A stretch of DNA of 55,463 bases from Chloroflexota bacterium (GTDB lineage: Bacteria > Chloroflexota > Dehalococcoidia > SHYD01): the NCBI GenBank assembly GCA_016190485.1, contig JACPQN010000093.1:1-55463 (forward strand). Reading direction: 5' to 3'. Below, piece after piece: positions 24,663-32,824 of this stretch. The stretch's first letter is position 1. Each line of letters starts with the position of its first letter. Made by a program: the position numbers and the translations under genes. The notes below the pieces were generated by a model. That model was not told where the DNA came from, did not search any database, and worked only from the letters and a program-made list of their open reading frames with translations.

Positions 24663-27059
24663 CTAGCCAGGCAGGTACTCCTGCCGGGTCTGGGCCACGG
24701 CCTCCACCGCCGGGCGGCTGAAGGGCATGGGGTGATACTCGCCCCGCCGCCACAGGGAGACCAGGTTGTCGTAGTGGGGACTTCCCGGCTGGCCCGACTG
24801 CCCCGGCGCGTGGATGCTCTGGCACCGGTCCCAGTCGCTGGTGTCAGCGATGAAGCGAAAGGAGGGGAGCCAGCGCGTCGCTCCGTAGGGCTCCCGCAGG
24901 CTGTAGGAGGCCTGATGCACGGTGTCGGTGTCGCCCGGCACCGGGTAGGGCCCCCGGTTCAGCAGCCAGCCCAGCATCGGAACCTCGCCCAGGGCGTGGC
25001 TAAAGGTCACCTGGTGCAGACGGCCCCAGTCCCAGCGGGTCGGGTCTGGCCCCAGGCGCTGCCGCAGCTCCGCCAGCGTCTCCTCCAGGGAGCGGCTCAT
25101 CGCCTCCTCCAACGTCAGACTCCCCGTGAGGGGAGACAGGCCGGGCTGCCCCATGCCCCGGACCAGCTCCAGCAGAAAGGACGCGCCCCGGAACTGGTAC
25201 GCGCTGGAGACCGAGAGGGGATGCAGCCGCAGGCCGAAGTAGCTCTCGATATGGGGCCCCAGAGCCGGCGCGAGAAGGTTGCGCAGCAGCCGTCGCCGGA
25301 AAACCTCGTACAGGGCGGCGGCCTGGCTCTCCGCCTCGACTCGACCATCCCAGGCCCGGAGAGTCGCCAGCGCGGCCCGGGCCGGCGCGGAGGTGGGACG
25401 AAGGCCCTCCAGCAGGCGCAGCAGCTCCAGGGCGGGGAGGGACAGTGCGTCCATATGCATCGTCCTGAAGTCCGCAGGCCCCAGCGTGTCCCTGGTCTGC
25501 AGCAGGTCCTGGATCCGCTGGGCGCGGAAGCCGTCAATCCACTCGCCCGCGATATAGGCCGCGTGGTTGCGGCCCGCCACCTTGTTGTTGCCGTTGACGA
25601 CGAACCCCTCCGGCGGATCGAAGGCGTGGGGAAGCTCCTCCGGCGCCAGGAAGCCCTGCCACTCCTGGTCGCCGGTCCAGCCGGGCAGCGGCGTCAGCCC
25701 CGACTCCGGCGGCCGCCGGGGCGTCAGCCCGGCCAGGCGGTAGCCGATGTGACCCTGCGCGTCCGCGTAGACGAAGTTGAGGCACGGCGCCGACCAGTGC
25801 CCCAGGGCGGCGCTAAAGCCGTCCCAGGCGCTCGCCTTGGCGAGCTCCAGGCCCGCCCTGAGGAGGTTGCCCGGGTCCAGCGCCGTGCTCCGCAGCGCCA
25901 GCCCCCGCTGGCCCGGCGCTCGGGGCGTTGCAATGAGGGGGCCGTGGCGGGTGAGCCACACCTCCTCCACCACAGGACGCTGAGCGCCCTTGACCCGGAT
26001 CTCTTCCCGCACCCGCGAGACCTCCTCCCATCCGTCCTGGAGCCGGTAGCGGCCCGGCGCGTCGGGGGAGAACTCCTCGACATAGACGTCCTGGGTGTCC
26101 ACCATGCTGGCGGTGATGCCCCAGGCGATGTGCTGGTTGTGGCCGATGACCACGCCGGGCACGCCCGGCACCGAGGCCCCGCTCACCCGAAGCGTGGGGC
26201 ACTCCAGATGCATCTCGTACCAGACGGAGGGAAGCTGCGGCACCAGGTGGGGGTCGTTGGCTAGCAGCGGCTTGCCCGTCTGGGAGCGGCGTCCGCTCAC
26301 CGCCCACGCGTTGCTGAAGCCGCCCCGCAGGATGGCAGGCAGGCTCTCCCAGCCCTCTATTGGCGGTGGCGTCCCCAGGGGCTCCGTGGCGCCAGGGGGC
26401 GTGGTGAGCGGGTGGCCCTCTGGGTAAGGCTGCTCCAGGCGGGCGGCCAGCTCCGGCCCCAGCTCCTGGATCATGCGGGCCCGGTACAGCTCCGTATCCC
26501 AGTTGAGGGAGAGGCTCCAACCCAGGGTCTTGGCCCAGACCAGGGTGTCCTCGGGGCGCCAGGGCTCCGGGCGAAAGCGGAGGAGGCTGAACTCCAGGGG
26601 CAGCCGGTCTCGCCGGCCCCGGATGAAGGTGGATACGCCCCGGCAGTAGGAGGAGAGCACGGCCGCACTCTCATCGTCCAGGCGCTCCGCCTCGGCGCGG
26701 GCGGCGCGGTGCAGCCCCACCCGCCGCAGGAAGCGGTCGGTCTCAAGCGTACGCCGTCCGAAGATCTCCGAGAGGCGCCCTGAGCCGGCGCGCCGGCTCA
26801 GCTCCATCTGCCACAGGCGGTCCTGAGCGTGCAGATAACCCTGGAGGAAGAAGAGGTCATCCTGGCCCTGGGCGTACACGTGGGGCACGCCCCACTGGTC
26901 CCAGAGCACCTCAGCCGGGGCATCCAGTCCCCGCAGGAAGACCCGGCCCTCGCGGCGCGGGAGAGGCCGCAGCGCCAGGTGGTAGTAGAGCGCGGCGGCC
27001 ACGCCAGTCGCCAGGCCCAGACCAAGCCCCAGGGCCTTCATCCACGATAGGTTACTCAT
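24663..27059 (-). CDS. Penicillin acylase family protein (N-terminal-nucleophile hydrolase)
   Basis: Cleaves amide bonds of acylated substrates such as acyl-homoserine lactones or beta-lactams after self-processing. The 798-residue precursor has an N-terminal hydrophobic anchor (LGLGLGLATGVAAALYYH), the alpha-chain DQWGVPHVYAQGQDDLFFLQGY motif (key part WGVPHVYA), and the processing site GFSNAWAVSGRRS near residue 265, whose Ser becomes the new N-terminal nucleophile. Further on are PLLANDPHL and the HGPL motif. I chose the start at 27059 rather than 27140 because the extra residues are not family-like. Specificity cannot be inferred. Confidence 0.9.
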   Translation of the reverse strand: MSNLSWMKALGLGLGLATGVAAALYYHLALRPLPRREGRVFLRGLDAPAEVLWDQWGVPHVYAQGQDDLFFLQGYLHAQDRLWQMELSRRAGSGRLSEIFGRRTLETDRFLRRVGLHRAARAEAERLDDESAAVLSSYCRGVSTFIRGRRDRLPLEFSLLRFRPEPWRPEDTLVWAKTLGWSLSLNWDTELYRARMIQELGPELAARLEQPYPEGHPLTTPPGATEPLGTPPPIEGWESLPAILRGGFSNAWAVSGRRSQTGKPLLANDPHLVPQLPSVWYEMHLECPTLRVSGASVPGVPGVVIGHNQHIAWGITASMVDTQDVYVEEFSPDAPGRYRLQDGWEEVSRVREEIRVKGAQRPVVEEVWLTRHGPLIATPRAPGQRGLALRSTALDPGNLLRAGLELAKASAWDGFSAALGHWSAPCLNFVYADAQGHIGYRLAGLTPRRPPESGLTPLPGWTGDQEWQGFLAPEELPHAFDPPEGFVVNGNNKVAGRNHAAYIAGEWIDGFRAQRIQDLLQTRDTLGPADFRTMHMDALSLPALELLRLLEGLRPTSAPARAALATLRAWDGRVEAESQAAALYEVFRRRLLRNLLAPALGPHIESYFGLRLHPLSVSSAYQFRGASFLLELVRGMGQPGLSPLTGSLTLEEAMSRSLEETLAELRQRLGPDPTRWDWGRLHQVTFSHALGEVPMLGWLLNRGPYPVPGDTDTVHQASYSLREPYGATRWLPSFRFIADTSDWDRCQSIHAPGQSGQPGSPHYDNLVSLWRRGEYHPMPFSRPAVEAVAQTRQEYLPG

Positions 27060-27148
27060 CTCTTGCTCGGTAGTGTCACGGGTTGGCGGGGGACTGTCAA
27101 TGTGTCCGCCTTGCGAGGCGGGAGTGGCCGGTGCTACCATCCCTTCGC

Positions 27149-27165
27149 GCCCGCCTCCGGCGGGC
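27149..27165. repeat. GC-rich hairpin upstream of the SDR gene
   Basis: Arms GCCCGCC and GGCGGGC with a 3-bp loop, 50 bp before the SDR start in the divergent interval. It is probably part of the short-repeat load; no regulatory role is evident. Confidence 0.4.
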
Positions 27166-27214
27166 AGACCCGCCTACTGTGGGCAGCAGCTTGAGCAGAT
27201 GGGAGAACATCGCA

Positions 27215-28069
27215 ATGGGCTTCGATCCGAGCACGTTGGAAGGCCAGGTGGCTATCGTCACCGGCGGCGGCACCGGCATCGGCCGGGGCATCGCGCTGGA
27301 GATGGCCAGGGTAGGGGCCAAGATCGTCATCGCCAGCCGCAGTGTGGAGCACCTGGAACCGGCCGCCAAGGAGATCCGCCAGACAGGCGCCCCCTGTAAG
27401 GTCGTCCAGATGGACGTGCGGGACTGGGACGCCTGCCACCGCATGGCGCAGGAGGCCGTGAACGCTTTTGGTCGGGTGGACATCCTGGTGAACAACGCCG
27501 CGGGCAACTTCCGGGTGCCGGCGGAGGAGCTGACCCAGAACGGCTGGCAGTCTGTCATCGGCATTGACCTCAACGGCACCTGGAACTGCTCCCGAGCCGT
27601 CTTCCCCGTGATGAAGCAGCAGCAGCACGGCAACATCGTCAACATCCTGGCCTTCACCGACCGGGGAGCGCCCAGCATGGTGCACGCGGCCTCAGCCAAG
27701 GGGGGCATCCTCACCATGACCATGACCCTGGCCGCAGAGTGGGGCCCGTACGGCATCCGGGTCAACGCCATCACGCCCGGGCGAGTGCCCACGCTGGGCA
27801 CGCAGCGCAACCTGCGCCTGGGCCTGCGTCGGGGCGAGGAGGACGACCTGGGTGGCGAGGAGGGGGTGGCCCAGATGCAGGGCACGGCCGACGACTCGCC
27901 CGTGGGGCGCACCGGTTCCCCTGCCGATATCGGCAACGCAGCGGTCTTCCTCTGCTCCGACCTGGCCAGTTGGATCACGGGAGTACACCTGCACGTGGAC
28001 GGTGGCCGCCGCCTGGGCACGGGCGGCCTGCCGGCGGACACGCCGCTGCGCCGGCCCGCGGGGAGCTAG
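27215..28069 (+). CDS. SDR family oxidoreductase, 2,4-dienoyl-CoA reductase-like
   Basis: NAD(P)-dependent reductase of 284 residues. The Rossmann motif is GGGTGIGRG (~residues 16-24), with NNAAGNF (~91) and the VNAITPG motif. The usual YxxxK catalytic pair is not present: the segment reads HAASAKGG, with Lys but no Tyr. This matches the 2,4-dienoyl-CoA reductase branch, in which that Tyr is replaced and an AAGNF motif is present. Such enzymes help oxidise unsaturated fatty acids; this is inference from motif. Start at 27215 is supported by GGGAG upstream. Confidence 0.85.
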   Translation: MGFDPSTLEGQVAIVTGGGTGIGRGIALEMARVGAKIVIASRSVEHLEPAAKEIRQTGAPCKVVQMDVRDWDACHRMAQEAVNAFGRVDILVNNAAGNFRVPAEELTQNGWQSVIGIDLNGTWNCSRAVFPVMKQQQHGNIVNILAFTDRGAPSMVHAASAKGGILTMTMTLAAEWGPYGIRVNAITPGRVPTLGTQRNLRLGLRRGEEDDLGGEEGVAQMQGTADDSPVGRTGSPADIGNAAVFLCSDLASWITGVHLHVDGGRRLGTGGLPADTPLRRPAGS

Positions 28070-28077
28070 CCCCCATC

Positions 28078-28253
28078 TCCTGTCCTGTCTTCGAAGTTCG
28101 TTGACAAAGCCTGGCCGGACTGTCGTTGCGAGCCCGACGAAGAAGGGCCTGGCAATCTGGGGATGGGAAGCCGGCCATGCCCCCGCCCGGATTGCTTCGT
28201 CGCCTCTGGCTTCTCGCAATGACATTCGGGTCGTTCTTCGGGAACACCACACT
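28078..28253. mobile_element. MITE-like element, copy 2
   Basis: The same family as 7950-8180. The right end, read on the minus strand, gives AGTGTGGTGTTCCCGAAG, then TGTCATTGCGAG. The left end is more decayed (GTCCTGTCTTCGAAGTTCG, then TGTCGTTGCGAG). The interior contains inverted GGCAATC/GGATTGCTTCG-type sequence. It starts 9 bp after the SDR stop codon. Confidence 0.65.
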
Positions 28254-28260
28254 CTGTTGC

Positions 28261-28326
28261 CTAGCACAATATCTAGCAGAAAATCTAGCACAAAATCTTG
28301 ACGGCTCACCCCACCCCTGCTACTCT
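28261..28326 (+). promoter_or_regulatory. Promoter with three 12-bp direct repeats, upstream of hppA
   Basis: CTAGCACAATAT, CTAGCAGAAAAT and CTAGCACAAAAT lie end to end (28261-28296). They are followed after one base by TTGACG (28298-28303) and, 17 bp later, TACTCT (28321-28326). Contiguous direct repeats abutting a -35 element are typical of activator sites. The regulator is unknown. Confidence 0.55.
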
Positions 28327-28329
28327 AAC

Positions 28330-28460
28330 TCCGGTCATTTCCCCGCAATAGCGCGGGATTTCACAAGCAGTGAGGATAGGCAGGGCTTCGCCCCTGCCCT
28401 TTCCGCGCCTTCTCCCCATGTGAACTCCGGCGAGAAGGCGTCAACACCGTGAGGAAGAGA
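28330..28460 (+). ncRNA. Structured 5' leader of hppA (unidentified)
   Basis: Three consecutive hairpins lie between the promoter and hppA. They are CCCGC/GCGGG (28342-28357), GGCAGGG/CCCTGCC with a CTTCG-type loop (28379-28398), and CGCCTTCTC/GAGAAGGCG (28406-28440). It does not match any riboswitch class I can recall. A copy of the CCTTCGAC/CTCAGG repeat follows at 28507-28580 before the ribosome-binding site. Confidence 0.35.
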
Positions 28461-28506
28461 CCGCTGAGCATCATTACTAAGACCAAGGGAAACTACGCCG
28501 CTCATG

Positions 28507-28580
28507 GTGAGCCCTTCGGCAGGCTCAGGACAGGCTTGTCGAACCAGAGCGGCGCTCACCCTTCGACAAGCTCAGGGTGA
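28507..28580. repeat. CCTTCGAC/CTCAGG repeat copy upstream of hppA
   Basis: Contains CCCTTCGGCAGGCTCAGGAC and, inverted around it, CACCCTTCGACAAGCTCAGG. Two members of the dispersed family lie side by side. Confidence 0.75.
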
Positions 28581-28621
28581 GCGGACTCATTCAGCACTCT
28601 CTGAGGAAAGGCGGGTAGTCC

Positions 28622-30751
28622 ATGGATCTAACCTTCATCATCCCTGTGGCGGGCATCGTGGCGGTAGCGTTCGCCTTCTATCTCGCCCAGAATGTGCTCT
28701 CCCGGGACCGGGGCACACCAGCCATGCAGGAGATCGCCGACATGATCTTCGAGGGCGCCATGGCCTTCCTGTCCCGACAGTACCAGACCATCGCCATCCT
28801 GGCCGTGGTCACGGCCGTCATCATCACGGTTATCGTCGGCATCTTCGACAATAGCACCACCATTGGCATCCTGACGGGCATCGCCTTCCTGGTGGGCGCG
28901 GCCTGCTCCGCGGTGTCGGGGTATGTGGGCATGTACATCTCCGTGCGCTCGAACATCCGCACTGCGTCGGCAGCGCAGCGCAGCCTCAAGGAGGCCATCA
29001 CCGTCTCCCTCAACGGCGGCGCAGTCTCGGGCTTCCTGGTGGTGGCCATGAGCCTCCTGGGCGTCTGGGGCATCTTCACCGTGTACAACACCGTCCTGGC
29101 CAACCCCATCGACCAGACACCCTTCCTCATCGTGGGCTTCGGCTTCGGCGCCAGCTTTGTCGCGCTGTTCGCCCAACTGGGCGGCGGCATCTACACCAAG
29201 GCCGCCGACGTGGGGGCCGACCTGGTGGGCAAGGTGGAGGCAGGCATCCCGGAGGACGATCCCCGCAACGCCGCAGTGGTGGCGGACCTGGTGGGCGACA
29301 ACGTGGGCGACTGCGCCGGCCGTGGCGCCGACCTCTTTGAGTCCATGTCCGCCGAGAACATCGGCGCGATGATCCTGGGTGTGGCCATCTACCGCGCCAC
29401 CAAAGACCCAGCCTGGATCTTCTTCCCCCTGGTGCTGCGCTCCTTCGGCATCATCGCGACCATCATCGGGCTGCTCTCCGTGCCCTGGTTCGCCAGCGAG
29501 GAACGGGACCCCATGGCGGCCCTGAGCGGCGGTTACTGGGTGACCTCGCTGCTCTCGGTGCTGGGCCTCGCCTTCGTGACCAGCCAGATGATGGGGCCGG
29601 TGTGGCACTGGTTCTTCTTCTGCGGGCTGGTGGGCATCGCCACCGGCATCGCCTTCGTCTACATCACCCAGTACTACACCGCAGGGAGCTGGCGTCCCGT
29701 GCAGGAGATCGCCCAGGCCTCTCGGACAGGCCCCGCCACCAACATCATCATCGGCACCGCAGTGGGCTTCGAGACGACCGCGGTCACCGCCATCGTGGTT
29801 GGCCTGGCCCTGGTGGCCTCCTTCTCCCTGGGTAACGAGTCACAGCTCCCCAACGGTGGTGTCTTCGGGACGGCCGTGGCTACCATGGGGATGCTGATGT
29901 CGGCCGCTTTCGTGCTGGCCATGGACACCTTTGGTCCCATCACCGACAACGCCGGCGGCATCACCGAGATGGCACACGCCTCCGAGGGCGCTCGCCACAT
30001 CACCGATTCCCTGGACGCCGTGGGCAACACCACCAAGGCCCTCACCAAGGGCTACGCGGTGGGATCTGCGGCCCTGGCGGCCTTCCTTCTCTTCAGCGCC
30101 TACCTGGACAAAGTCAAGGAGTCGAAGCACCTGGAGCTGACGGCCAGTCTCCCCATCGACCTCTCCAAAGTTGAGGTCTTTGTTGGCGCGTTGCTGGGCG
30201 TCATGCTGGTGTTCCTCTTCAGCTCCCTGGCCATTCGCGCCGTGGGCCGGACCGCCGGCTCCATCATCGAGGAGGTGCGCCGCCAGTTCCGGGAGAACCC
30301 GGGGATCATGCTGGGCACGGTGCGCCCCGATTACGGCCGGGCGGTGTCCATCACCACCGGCGCCGCGCTGCGAGAGATGGTAGCGCCCGGCCTGCTGGCC
30401 GTGGGCATGCCGGTACTGGTGGGCGTCATCTTCCGCGTCACCCGTGGCGGTGACGCCGGCTGGGAGTCCGTGGCCGGTCTGCTAATGGTGGGAACCATCG
30501 GCGGCATCATCCTGGCCACCTTCCTGAACAATAGCGGCGGCGCCTGGGACAACGCCAAGAAGTTCATCGAGGCGGGCAACCTCAGGGACGCGGACGGCGT
30601 GGTGCAGGGCAAGGGGACACCCACCCATGCCGCGGCCGTGGTGGGCGACACCGTGGGCGACCCCTTCAAGGACACCGCCGGGCCATCGCTCCACGTGCTG
30701 GTCAAGCTGCTGAGCACCATCACCCTGGTGCTGGCGCCCCTCTTCATCTAG
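28622..30751 (+). CDS. hppA: Membrane-bound proton-translocating pyrophosphatase
   Basis: Couples pyrophosphate hydrolysis to ion pumping across the cytoplasmic membrane. The 709-residue protein has about 16 membrane helices. The substrate site shows TKAADVGADLVGKVEAGIPE (residues ~195-215), then DNVGDCAGRGADLFES. The C-terminal motif is GDTVGDPFKDTAGPS. Lys472 in GNTTKALTKG takes the position that is Ala in K+-dependent enzymes, so this one should be K+-independent and proton-pumping. Its upstream region has an elaborate promoter and leader. Confidence 0.96.
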   Translation: MDLTFIIPVAGIVAVAFAFYLAQNVLSRDRGTPAMQEIADMIFEGAMAFLSRQYQTIAILAVVTAVIITVIVGIFDNSTTIGILTGIAFLVGAACSAVSGYVGMYISVRSNIRTASAAQRSLKEAITVSLNGGAVSGFLVVAMSLLGVWGIFTVYNTVLANPIDQTPFLIVGFGFGASFVALFAQLGGGIYTKAADVGADLVGKVEAGIPEDDPRNAAVVADLVGDNVGDCAGRGADLFESMSAENIGAMILGVAIYRATKDPAWIFFPLVLRSFGIIATIIGLLSVPWFASEERDPMAALSGGYWVTSLLSVLGLAFVTSQMMGPVWHWFFFCGLVGIATGIAFVYITQYYTAGSWRPVQEIAQASRTGPATNIIIGTAVGFETTAVTAIVVGLALVASFSLGNESQLPNGGVFGTAVATMGMLMSAAFVLAMDTFGPITDNAGGITEMAHASEGARHITDSLDAVGNTTKALTKGYAVGSAALAAFLLFSAYLDKVKESKHLELTASLPIDLSKVEVFVGALLGVMLVFLFSSLAIRAVGRTAGSIIEEVRRQFRENPGIMLGTVRPDYGRAVSITTGAALREMVAPGLLAVGMPVLVGVIFRVTRGGDAGWESVAGLLMVGTIGGIILATFLNNSGGAWDNAKKFIEAGNLRDADGVVQGKGTPTHAAAVVGDTVGDPFKDTAGPSLHVLVKLLSTITLVLAPLFI

Positions 30752-30788
30752 CTCGCACCATCACACCCCATAGCAAGCCGCTCGTCCT

Positions 30789-30860
30789 GAGCCGCGTCCT
30801 GAGGCTCCCGAAGGGCATGCCTGCCCTGAGCTTTGTCGAAGGGTCGAAGGACGGGCGGCC
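30789..30860. repeat. CCTTCGAC/CTCAGG repeat copy after hppA
   Basis: CGTCCTGAGCCGCGTCCTGAG is paired with CTTTGTCGAAGGGTCGAAGGACG-type sequence, forming a long imperfect hairpin 38 bp after the hppA stop. It could act as a terminator. The rest of 30752-30966 shows nothing else. Confidence 0.65.
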
Positions 30861-30966
30861 TGCTGTAGTTTAGGAGCATCGCTGTGACCAGCCCCGCTAT
30901 CCGGAGAGTCCGGAAGGCTGCTGTTGGCGTGAGAGGTTTCCTTCCCCTTTCAAGGAGCGCGCGCCC

Positions 30967-32238
30967 GTGTCCCAGGTGACCCCAGGGAGGATCGGCACCT
31001 TCACTTCCCTCCGGCTCCGGGACTTCCGCCTGCTGCTCATCGGGACGACCCTGTCCAACGCCGCGCAGTGGGTGCAGCAGGTGACCCTGGGCTGGCTGGT
31101 CTACGACCTGACGGGCTCGGGCACTATGCTGGGCACCATGAACCTCCTGCGCTCAGTGCCAACCCTGGGGCTGGCGCCGGCCGCCGGTGTGGCCATCGAC
31201 CACGTGGCCCGGCGTACCCTCATGCTGGCCACCAAGGCATGGCTCTTCGTCATCAGCCTGGCGCTGGGATTGGCGTTGGTAGCAGGCCAGCGAGAGCTGT
31301 GGCATCTCTTCGTCTTCACCTTCCTGGGGGGCGTGGCGCAGGCGGTGGACATGCCCCTGCGCCAGACGGTGACTTTTGACCTGGTGCCACGCTCCCTCGC
31401 GCCCAACGCGGTGGCGCTGGTGCAGACCGGGTGGGGGCTCATGCGCTCCGTGGGCCCGGGGGTTGGGGGCTTTCTCATCCTCTGGTTCGGCCCCGGTGGG
31501 AACTTTTTAGTGCAGGCTGGGGCCTATGCCCTCATCGCCGTGACCGTCCTGAGGATGCGCTTCCCGCCCCAGGCTTCGCCCGGGCCACGGCGCGCCGCGT
31601 TGCAGAACCTTGGGGAGGGCATCCGCTTCGTGGTGCGGGAGCGGGTGACTAGGACCTTCGTGCTGATGGGGTGGGTCCTGCCCCTCTTCATCGTCCCCAA
31701 CTACACGGCCCTGCCACCCATCTACGCCAAGGACGTGTTTCACGGCGGGCCCGAGGTCTTGGGCTTCCTGCTCTCCTCCGTGGGCGTGGGCGGGATCCTG
31801 GGCGGGCTGGTGGCCGCCTCCCTGGACCGCCTGGAGCGCCGGGGACTCTTGCAGCTTGGGGCGCTCCTGCTGCTGAGCCTGTCCCTCATCGGCTTCGCCT
31901 TCAGCTCCAGCCTGTGGGCGGCGCTGCTGCTGCTGGCGCTCTCGGGCTTCTTTGAGATGATCTACCTGACCACCAACCAGACGCTGCTCCAGCTCTCGAT
32001 CCCGGACGAGCTGCGGGGCCGGGTGACCAGCATTGTCAGCCTGAACGCGGGCCTGTCGCCCCTGGGCGCCATGTTCGCGGGCGTCGGCTCCGACCTGTGG
32101 GGGCCGCAAGCTGCCACGGTGGTCCTGAGCAGTGCTGCGGCGGTCACCACCGTCTGGGTGTTTCTGGCGTCTCCGACGGTGCGGGAGTACCGCCTGAGCC
32201 AGGCCATGGCCGACTCCGACGTGCGACCACGGGGGTAG
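30967..32238 (+). CDS. MFS transporter (enterobactin-exporter-like, MFS_3)
   Basis: A 423-residue MFS exporter. The N-terminus SLRLRDFRLLLIGTTLSNAAQWVQQVTLGWLVYDLTGS (key part TLSNAAQWVQQVTLGW) is typical of the MFS_3 branch, as are DMPLRQTV after helix 4 and DELRGRVTSI near the C-terminus. GTG start. Substrate unknown. Twelve hydrophobic segments are visible. Confidence 0.88.
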   Translation: MSQVTPGRIGTFTSLRLRDFRLLLIGTTLSNAAQWVQQVTLGWLVYDLTGSGTMLGTMNLLRSVPTLGLAPAAGVAIDHVARRTLMLATKAWLFVISLALGLALVAGQRELWHLFVFTFLGGVAQAVDMPLRQTVTFDLVPRSLAPNAVALVQTGWGLMRSVGPGVGGFLILWFGPGGNFLVQAGAYALIAVTVLRMRFPPQASPGPRRAALQNLGEGIRFVVRERVTRTFVLMGWVLPLFIVPNYTALPPIYAKDVFHGGPEVLGFLLSSVGVGGILGGLVAASLDRLERRGLLQLGALLLLSLSLIGFAFSSSLWAALLLLALSGFFEMIYLTTNQTLLQLSIPDELRGRVTSIVSLNAGLSPLGAMFAGVGSDLWGPQAATVVLSSAAAVTTVWVFLASPTVREYRLSQAMADSDVRPRG

Positions 32239-32271
32239 CCCTGTGGGGAGGGCACAGGGGCAGCCGGTCAC

Positions 32272-32640
32272 CTAATCAGCGCCGCTGGCCTTCTCCAATG
32301 CCAGAGAGATGAGCTCTTCTTGCCGGGCCATCTCTCCGGCCAACGCAACGATGGCGTCGCGGCGATAGCGGTGAAAGGTGCTCTCGCTCACGCTATGCCG
32401 CACCATGATGTGCCTGGTAGACATCCCCAGCACGTACTCTTCCCGGAGAATGTGGTATTGGAGGGCCTCCAGCTCGCCCCTGCCTGCGCAGCTCCTCCTT
32501 TTGTCTTTGCTGCCCCCAACCTTAGAGGCCACCGACTGCCACGGACTGATCGCCGACTGCCAAAAGCTCCCAACTTTTCGCCGTGTTCTGGCAGCCGTGG
32601 AATGACGGGCAGCGCCCACGGCGGATGGAAGTGCGCGCAC
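32272..32640 (-). pseudogene. Remnant of a helix-turn-helix protein
   Basis: Only the C-terminal ~65 residues look like protein: LQYHILREEYVLGMSTRH, then SVSESTFHRYRRDAIVALAGE. This resembles the C-terminal sigma-4-like helix-turn-helix found in some large Chloroflexi ATPases and regulators. The N-terminal half is low-complexity and overlaps the putative T-box leader of glyS on the other strand. I take it as a truncated relic. A short intact regulator is possible. Confidence 0.4.
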
Positions 32641-32715
32641 TCTCGCGAGTCCCGGTGCCAGAGTAGGGTGGCGCCATCAGCGGGTGATGATGAGAGGATG
32701 AGAACCCGCGGCGCG
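32585..32715 (+). promoter_or_regulatory. Possible T-box leader of glyS
   Basis: AGGGTGGCGCC (32665-32675) resembles the T-box sequence AGGGUGGNACCGCG. It is preceded by GGATGGAAGTGCGCGCACTC and CGCGAGTCCCGGTGCC, like the conserved part before a T-box, and by a GCCGTGG/CCACGGC stem. It is followed by a GCGGGT/ACCCGC hairpin (32680-32709) with no U-tract, so control could be translational. Position upstream of a tRNA synthetase supports the idea, but stem I is not demonstrated. Confidence 0.4.
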
Positions 32716-32824
32716 CCTAGCCATTCCCCCTCAAATGCGGGACAATGGGTGCGGAAGCCCCGCCCAGATGCAGCGAGAGTGCCGGGCTTCTTCCCCCCAT
32801 CCTTCTCCGGAGGCACAGGCAAGC

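Noticed and set aside
28330-28460. Known riboswitch class in the hppA leader
   Set aside because: I compared it from memory with c-di-AMP, c-di-GMP, cobalamin, TPP, SAM, glycine, Mg and guanidine types, and no core motif fits.
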